A stretch of DNA of 64,000 nucleotides from an uncultured Aquimarina sp. (lineage in GTDB: Bacteria > Bacteroidota > Bacteroidia > Flavobacteriales > Flavobacteriaceae). Below are positions 60,119 through 64,000 of this stretch, piece by piece (positions within the stretch are counted from its first letter, which is position 1; every line of letters starts with the position of its first letter). The notes beneath the pieces are model-generated. The model was not told the origin of the DNA, ran no database searches, and was given only the letters and a program-made list of their open reading frames with translations. A program made the translations under genes and the position numbers. The stretch is from positions 620,001-684,000 of the forward strand of contig CANMWA010000001.1 of assembly GCA_947501475.1 (NCBI GenBank), written 5' to 3'.

Positions 60119-61207
60119 TTAGCCTAATGAAATGGTTTTACCATTTTTAGAAGCCTTGTATATTGCTTCTACGATCCTGATATCTTTTATTCCTTCTTCA
60201 CCGGGCACCATAACAGGGGTGTCATTAATAATAGCTAGCGCATCATCATCCATTTGTATGGCTTGCTGGCTTCGTACGGGTATAGTAAGTAAAGTGCCAT
60301 CACTGGCTTTTCCTTGTACTCCAGCATACATAGAGAAAGGGGCTAGGGTGTACCAACCGTTTTCGCAATCGACATATAATTCGTGCATCGATTTACCTAG
60401 GCTAGTTTTACCGTGGGCTATCGCCCCAGAAGGAAATGCTAAGGTAAAATAAGTAGTCTCATCGGTTTCAGTAAATATCTCGGGGCGGGTAGTCATTTGT
60501 TTTGCCGAAACAGAGATTGGTTCTTCACCAGTGGTATATCGTGCAGCATTAAGAGCATACACACCTAGATCATACATAGCACCACCACCCAATTCTGAAT
60601 CTAACCTCCAGGTTTTTGCAGGATTCGTAACATTATATCCAATTTCTGCACGCACTGTTTTGATTTTCCCGTAGGGTTTTGAGTTGGCCCAACCAATAAT
60701 GGTGCGAGTATTAGGTTCGTGTTGCATGCGATAGCCTATAGTAAGTTTCACTTTGTTTTTTTTACATGCATCGATGATCGATTGGCATTCTGCTTCAGTT
60801 TTTGCCATGGGTTTTTCGCACCAAACATGTTTTCCTGCATTGGCAGCTCGAATTGCATATTTGGCATGTAATCCCGTTGGGACTACAATATAGATTACAT
60901 CAATATCGGGATTGTTCGCAATCTCATGCATGGTATCATAGCTATACATATTTTTATCAGGGAGGTTATATCGTTTTTGCCACTTTGGGATTTTCCATGG
61001 GCTTCCTGTTACGATACCGGTTAATTTACAATGTTTAGTGATTTGTAATGCTGGGGCAAGTACAGTAGCACTATAGTTGCCTAAACCTACTAAGCATACT
61101 CCGATCTGTTTTTGACCAGTGTTTGAGTATATGTTTGTAAATGGAAGTAAGCTGTATCCTAGTGCTAGACTACTGGTTTTTATAAAGGTTCTGCGATCTA
61201 ATATCAT
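60119..61207 (-). CDS. Gfo/Idh/MocA-family oxidoreductase with Tat-like signal
   Basis: 362 aa. N-terminal DRRTFIKTSSLALGYSLLP is a twin-arginine-type signal, so the folded enzyme with bound NAD(P) is probably exported. Rossmann motif VGLGNYSATVLAPAL; the catalytic region HVWCEKPMAKTEAEC contains the family EKP; then the GFO/IDH C-terminal domain (GGGAMYDLGVYALNAARYTTG). Glucose-fructose oxidoreductase-like or other periplasmic sugar dehydrogenase; substrate not determinable. Confidence 0.88.
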   Translation of the reverse strand: MILDRRTFIKTSSLALGYSLLPFTNIYSNTGQKQIGVCLVGLGNYSATVLAPALQITKHCKLTGIVTGSPWKIPKWQKRYNLPDKNMYSYDTMHEIANNPDIDVIYIVVPTGLHAKYAIRAANAGKHVWCEKPMAKTEAECQSIIDACKKNKVKLTIGYRMQHEPNTRTIIGWANSKPYGKIKTVRAEIGYNVTNPAKTWRLDSELGGGAMYDLGVYALNAARYTTGEEPISVSAKQMTTRPEIFTETDETTYFTLAFPSGAIAHGKTSLGKSMHELYVDCENGWYTLAPFSMYAGVQGKASDGTLLTIPVRSQQAIQMDDDALAIINDTPVMVPGEEGIKDIRIVEAIYKASKNGKTISLG

Positions 61208-61248
61208 AATTCAAATAAGGTTATAAAATTAGTTCTTTGCAATATTAG

Positions 61249-61278
61249 ACCACATAGGTTTTTAAAAACCTGTGTGGT
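61249..61278 (-). terminator. Hairpin downstream of the cupin gene
   Basis: ACCACATAGGTTTTT directly followed by AAAAACCTGTGTGGT: a long stem with one G-T wobble. It lies 14 bases past the stop of the leftward cupin gene, before the oxidoreductase start. Confidence 0.75.
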
Positions 61279-61291
61279 TTAATCCGGATCA

Positions 61292-61657
61292 TTAAATATC
61301 AATATATTGAGAGACCGTTCGCTCGTTTTCAATCGCTCCAGTATGTTTGGTACTTGCTTTTTCAAAAAGTAAGACATGTACCTCTTCGTCATCTTTTGTA
61401 GAAGGGCAATGTTCAACGCCTTTGGGTACCACAATTAGTTCGCCAGCTTCTACTTTTACAGTTTTATCCCTGAATTTCATATACAAGGTGCCTTTTACGA
61501 CCTGAAAGAGTTCGTCTTCATTATCATGTTTGTGCCAAACAAAGTCTCCAATAAGTTTTGCCAAATACACCTGGTTGTCATCTACCATGGCGATACGATG
61601 TGGGTGCCATTGCTTATCAAATTTTGAGAATTTGTCTTTGATATTAATTGCTTCCAT
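61292..61657 (-). CDS. Cupin-fold protein
   Basis: 121 aa. Cupin motif 1 is GDFVWHKHDNEDELFQVVKGTLYMKF (His, His, Glu), motif 2 is VPKGVEHCPSTKDD (His), giving a complete metal site. Small single-domain cupins of this kind often are sugar isomerase-like or unknown. The thioesterase gene lies 17 bases upstream in the same direction. Confidence 0.85.
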   Translation of the reverse strand: MEAINIKDKFSKFDKQWHPHRIAMVDDNQVYLAKLIGDFVWHKHDNEDELFQVVKGTLYMKFRDKTVKVEAGELIVVPKGVEHCPSTKDDEEVHVLLFEKASTKHTGAIENERTVSQYIDI

Positions 61658-61674
61658 AAAGAAATAAATAGGGT

Positions 61675-62070
61675 TTAAAAAAACAAGGTACTTATTTCGT
61701 CTGTGATCCTTGCTGGTCTTAACGTTTCTTTATATAACAGACACCAACTTGTTTTGGCAGATACCAATACTTTTTTTGTAGTTGTATTTATAATCTTGGT
61801 ATGACGTTCACTTTTTACACCGCGATGGCTGTCAATCCAGGTTTGTAGGGTAATCGTATCATTTTCGAAAGCAGGGTGGTGGTATTCGATAAAGTGATTA
61901 AGGACAACCCATACATAGGTATTTCTGAGTTTGATGTCGGTTTTGGATTCCCAATGTTTTTTTGCAATATCCTGTACCCATTGCAGGTATACAACATTGT
62001 TTACATGATCCATATCATCAATAGCTGATTCTGGAACGGTAAATTGATATTCGAAGATTTCGGGTTGCAT
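61675..62070 (-). CDS. Hot-dog-fold acyl-CoA thioesterase
   Basis: 131 aa, 4-hydroxybenzoyl-CoA-thioesterase-like. The family signature DDMDHVNNVVYLQWVQDIAKKHW has the catalytic Asp in the DHVNN context; it is followed by the hot-dog strands FIEYHHPAFENDTITLQTWI and VSAKTSWCLLYKETLRPARI. It hydrolyses acyl-CoA thioesters in the cytoplasm; chain specificity is unknown. Confidence 0.87.
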   Translation of the reverse strand: MQPEIFEYQFTVPESAIDDMDHVNNVVYLQWVQDIAKKHWESKTDIKLRNTYVWVVLNHFIEYHHPAFENDTITLQTWIDSHRGVKSERHTKIINTTTKKVLVSAKTSWCLLYKETLRPARITDEISTLFF

Positions 62071-62172
62071 GCGTGATTTAAAAGTTTATGTTTAAAAGTA
62101 CAATAATTTTGATCTCAGGCAGTGATTGTAACGGCAGCTTTTACAAACTTTGATCAATAACTACAGTGAAAA

Positions 62173-62197
62173 GCCTGCCCTTTGTCGGCAGACAGGC
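62173..62197. repeat. Small GC-rich palindromic repeat
   Basis: GCCTGCCCTTTGTCGGCAG followed by ACAGGC: nested GCCTG/CAGGC and TGCC/GGCA pairings, like the GCCTGCC-GGCAGGC elements common in flavobacterial intergenic DNA. It lies between the mgtE stop and the thioesterase start. Confidence 0.45.
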
Positions 62198-62225
62198 ACG
62201 GTGCATAATATGGGTTGCAGCCTAC

Positions 62226-63575
62226 CTAAAACCCTAAAATAAGCTTTGCAAGATAAAAGAATAGAAATATCCCGAAGATATCATTACTAGTGGTAATAAA
62301 TGGTCCGGTTGCGATGGCGGGATCTATGCCTCTTTTATTTAAAATAATAGGAACAAAGGTTCCTACCAGAGCAGCTACAATGATAACGCATAGCATGGAT
62401 ATGGCAATAGTAAAACTAAATAGTAAATCCATACCATCTATAAAACCAAAAATAATCACCAAAATACCCAAGGTTACTCCACTAATTAAGCTTAAACTTA
62501 TTTCTTTAAGTAATCGACTAAAAAGACTTCCTTTTACTACATCATTTGCCAAACCTTGTACAATAATCGCCGAGGATTGTACTCCTACATTTCCTGCCAT
62601 GGCAGCAATTAAAGGTGTAAAAAAGAATAGTTCTCTATATTTAGAAAGAGCTTCTTCAAAACCTTCCATAATAAAAACACTTCCTAGTCCTCCAAACAGA
62701 CCAAGAATAAGCCATGGTAAACGGGCACGGGTTAACTCCCAAACACTGTCATCGGCCTCTACATCTTGTGAGATACCAGCAGCCAATTGATAATCTTTTT
62801 CGGCCTCGTCTTTAATAAAATCTACCATATCATCAATGGTAACACGCCCAACCAATACGCCTTCATGATCCACCACAGGGATGGCTTCAAGGTCATATTT
62901 TTGCATAATACGCGCTACTTCTTCGCCTTCGGTATCGACATTTACATAGTCTACTTTTGATATATATATATCACTTATAAAGGCTTTGGTAGAAGCGGTG
63001 AGCAAATCTTTTAAAGATAATCGTCCTTTTAACTTGTTATCTTTATCAACAACATAGATAGAATGTACTCGCGTAACATTTTTTGCTTGTCGCCGCATCT
63101 CACGAACACAACCAGCTACGGTCCAGGTTTCTTTTACTTGCACCAATTCTTTAGCCATCAAACCACCAGCAGTATCTTCTTCATACGAAAGAAGTTCCTT
63201 AATATCTTCGGCATGTTTTTCATCCTCAATTTTTGCAATTACTTCTTCTACAATCTCATCTGGAAGTTCTGCAATGACATCGGCAGCATCATCGGTGTCC
63301 ATTTCTTCTAACTCTTCGGCAATCTCTTTTACAGAAAGATTTTCGAGAATGCGTTCACGAAAATCCTCTTCTAACTCCATTAGCGCTTCAGAGGTTTTTT
63401 CGCTATCTAATAATTTGATGAGGTAAGTAGCTTTTGTAAGGCTGAGTTCACTAATTATTTCTGCAACATCAGCAAAGTGAATTTCGTTAAGCATGTCGCG
63501 CAATTGCTTATCGCTATTACTATCGATAAGATGCTTAACTTGTTTTATAAGCTCATTAGAAACCTGAAATTGCAT
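62226..63575 (-). CDS. mgtE: Magnesium transporter MgtE
   Basis: 449 aa, full length. N-terminal helical domain (~1-130, MLNEIHFADVAEIISEL; TDDAADVIAELPDEIVEEV), tandem CBS domains (~135-255, MAKELVQVKETWTV; KYDLEAIPVVDHEGVLVGRVTIDDMVDFI), then five membrane helices with the pore signature GNVGVQSSAIIVQGLA and the C-terminal IATGPFITTSNDIFGIFLFF. It forms a homodimeric Mg2+ channel gated by Mg2+ binding to the cytoplasmic domains. Confidence 0.95.
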   Translation of the reverse strand: MQFQVSNELIKQVKHLIDSNSDKQLRDMLNEIHFADVAEIISELSLTKATYLIKLLDSEKTSEALMELEEDFRERILENLSVKEIAEELEEMDTDDAADVIAELPDEIVEEVIAKIEDEKHAEDIKELLSYEEDTAGGLMAKELVQVKETWTVAGCVREMRRQAKNVTRVHSIYVVDKDNKLKGRLSLKDLLTASTKAFISDIYISKVDYVNVDTEGEEVARIMQKYDLEAIPVVDHEGVLVGRVTIDDMVDFIKDEAEKDYQLAAGISQDVEADDSVWELTRARLPWLILGLFGGLGSVFIMEGFEEALSKYRELFFFTPLIAAMAGNVGVQSSAIIVQGLANDVVKGSLFSRLLKEISLSLISGVTLGILVIIFGFIDGMDLLFSFTIAISMLCVIIVAALVGTFVPIILNKRGIDPAIATGPFITTSNDIFGIFLFFYLAKLILGF

Positions 63576-63739
63576 ATGGTGATTATTTAGTGAACCCTTT
63601 GCGAACGCTCACAAAGATAACCAAAGAATTTAATTAGTGAGACTATGATTTTAAAACCCTAAAAATGGAATTTTAAAATCACTTAGTTCGAATTATCCCT
63701 TTGAAGAAAGGGATCTACTTTATCAAGGTGTTAAAGATC

Positions 63740-64000
63740 CTACTGTTGCATTTTTTCTATAATTGAGGTCAATTCTAAAAATCGATCTACAGATAATTGC
63801 TCTGGGCGTTGAGCCATGATTTCTGAGGCTTTGATCTCTTCTGAAAGCTGAAAAACTTTAAGGCTGTTTCTTAAGGTTTTACGACGTTGTCCAAATGCAG
63901 TTTTTACGACTCTAAAAAATAGTTTCTCATCACAGGGAAGTGAATATTCTTTTTTTCGGATCAATCGTAAAACACCGCTATCTACTTTTGGTGGAGGATT
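63740..64000 (-). CDS. rsmA: 16S rRNA dimethyladenosine transferase RsmA/KsgA, C-terminal part (cut by window)
   Basis: The frame is open from the right edge: upstream of the TTG at 63964 it continues [12 protein letters not shown], the post-catalytic FxPxPKVxSxVxRL-type motif of KsgA. The visible 86 codons cover this motif and the C-terminal helical domain ([36 protein letters not shown]). The SAM-binding domain lies beyond base 64000. The enzyme dimethylates two adenines in helix 45 of 16S rRNA during small-subunit maturation. It is followed on the minus strand by mgtE 165 bases away. Confidence 0.93.
   Translation of the reverse strand, partial: NPPPKVDSGVLRLIRKKEYSLPCDEKLFFRVVKTAFGQRRKTLRNSLKVFQLSEEIKASEIMAQRPEQLSVDRFLELTSIIEKMQQ

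Noticed and set aside
62290..62790. 166-codon plus-strand frame opposite mgtE
   Set aside because: Lies fully inside mgtE, whose domains are unmistakable; no independent start or motif.

Overview
The window looks like a stretch of a low-GC marine Bacteroidota chromosome, most likely Flavobacteriaceae. I base this on the Por/type IX secretion (T9SS) C-terminal sorting domains, the many SusD-style 'SC' lipoprotein signals, the TAnnTTTG-type -7 promoter boxes, AraC and LuxR regulators fused to TPR and membrane segments, two-gene Bacteroidota-type Rhs proteins and flavobacterial REP-like palindromes. An Aquimarina-like genus is plausible but is a guess. I see no rRNA, tRNA, CRISPR array, transposase or phage genes.

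Layout. 1-10.3 kb: end of a membrane AraC regulator, three lipoproteins, mfd, a DinB-domain protein and a class V aminotransferase. 10.9-20.5 kb: a two-gene Rhs/YD-repeat locus whose second protein ends in a JAB/MPN-type metalloprotease-like toxin tip, followed with a 4-bp overlap by a small lipoprotein that is the natural immunity candidate. 20.5-26.1 kb: a rearranged accessory zone. It has a duplicated terminator, a headless fragment of a peptide gene, a 13-unit tandem array with exact 21-bp period, three short double-glycine-leader, Cys-containing peptides and two paralogous 571-aa TPR/membrane/AraC regulators. 26.2-30 kb: a TerB-like protein facing a four-gene operon (coiled-coil protein, longin/roadblock-like protein, Ras/Rab-like small GTPase, hybrid histidine kinase). 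30-40.3 kb: mostly housekeeping (fbp, GNAT, aspartate kinase, bifunctional acyltransferase of the OlsF type, an arsR-DUF6428-arsN-arsC cluster without an efflux pump, TM2, VOC, DUF1801, DUF4199, a LuxR-type membrane regulator, a D-2-hydroxyacid dehydrogenase). 40.4-59.8 kb: a surface-adhesin island. Three LuxR-type TPR or membrane regulators alternate with three large T9SS-exported repeat proteins (YadA-head-like, leucine-rich repeat, DUF285/BspA-like) and two near-identical Fn3-like lipoproteins. 59.77-60.04 kb: a second 13-unit, 21-bp-period array that is GC-rich and unrelated in sequence to the first. 60.1-64 kb: Gfo/Idh/MocA oxidoreductase, cupin, thioesterase, mgtE and the C-terminal part of rsmA (cut by the window edge).

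How the genes may work together. The Rhs pair plus its lipoprotein reads as a contact-dependent toxin-immunity locus. The GG-leader peptides and the TPR-AraC proteins form a repeated peptide/regulator module whose processing machinery must lie elsewhere. In the adhesin island, direct-repeat boxes (TGACACC x2 upstream of three genes, TTTGCAACCCC x2 upstream of a fourth) suggest that the local LuxR-type regulators control the neighbouring surface proteins. The two 21-bp-period arrays, with dyad units and compensatory substitutions, are the structure least explained by known features.
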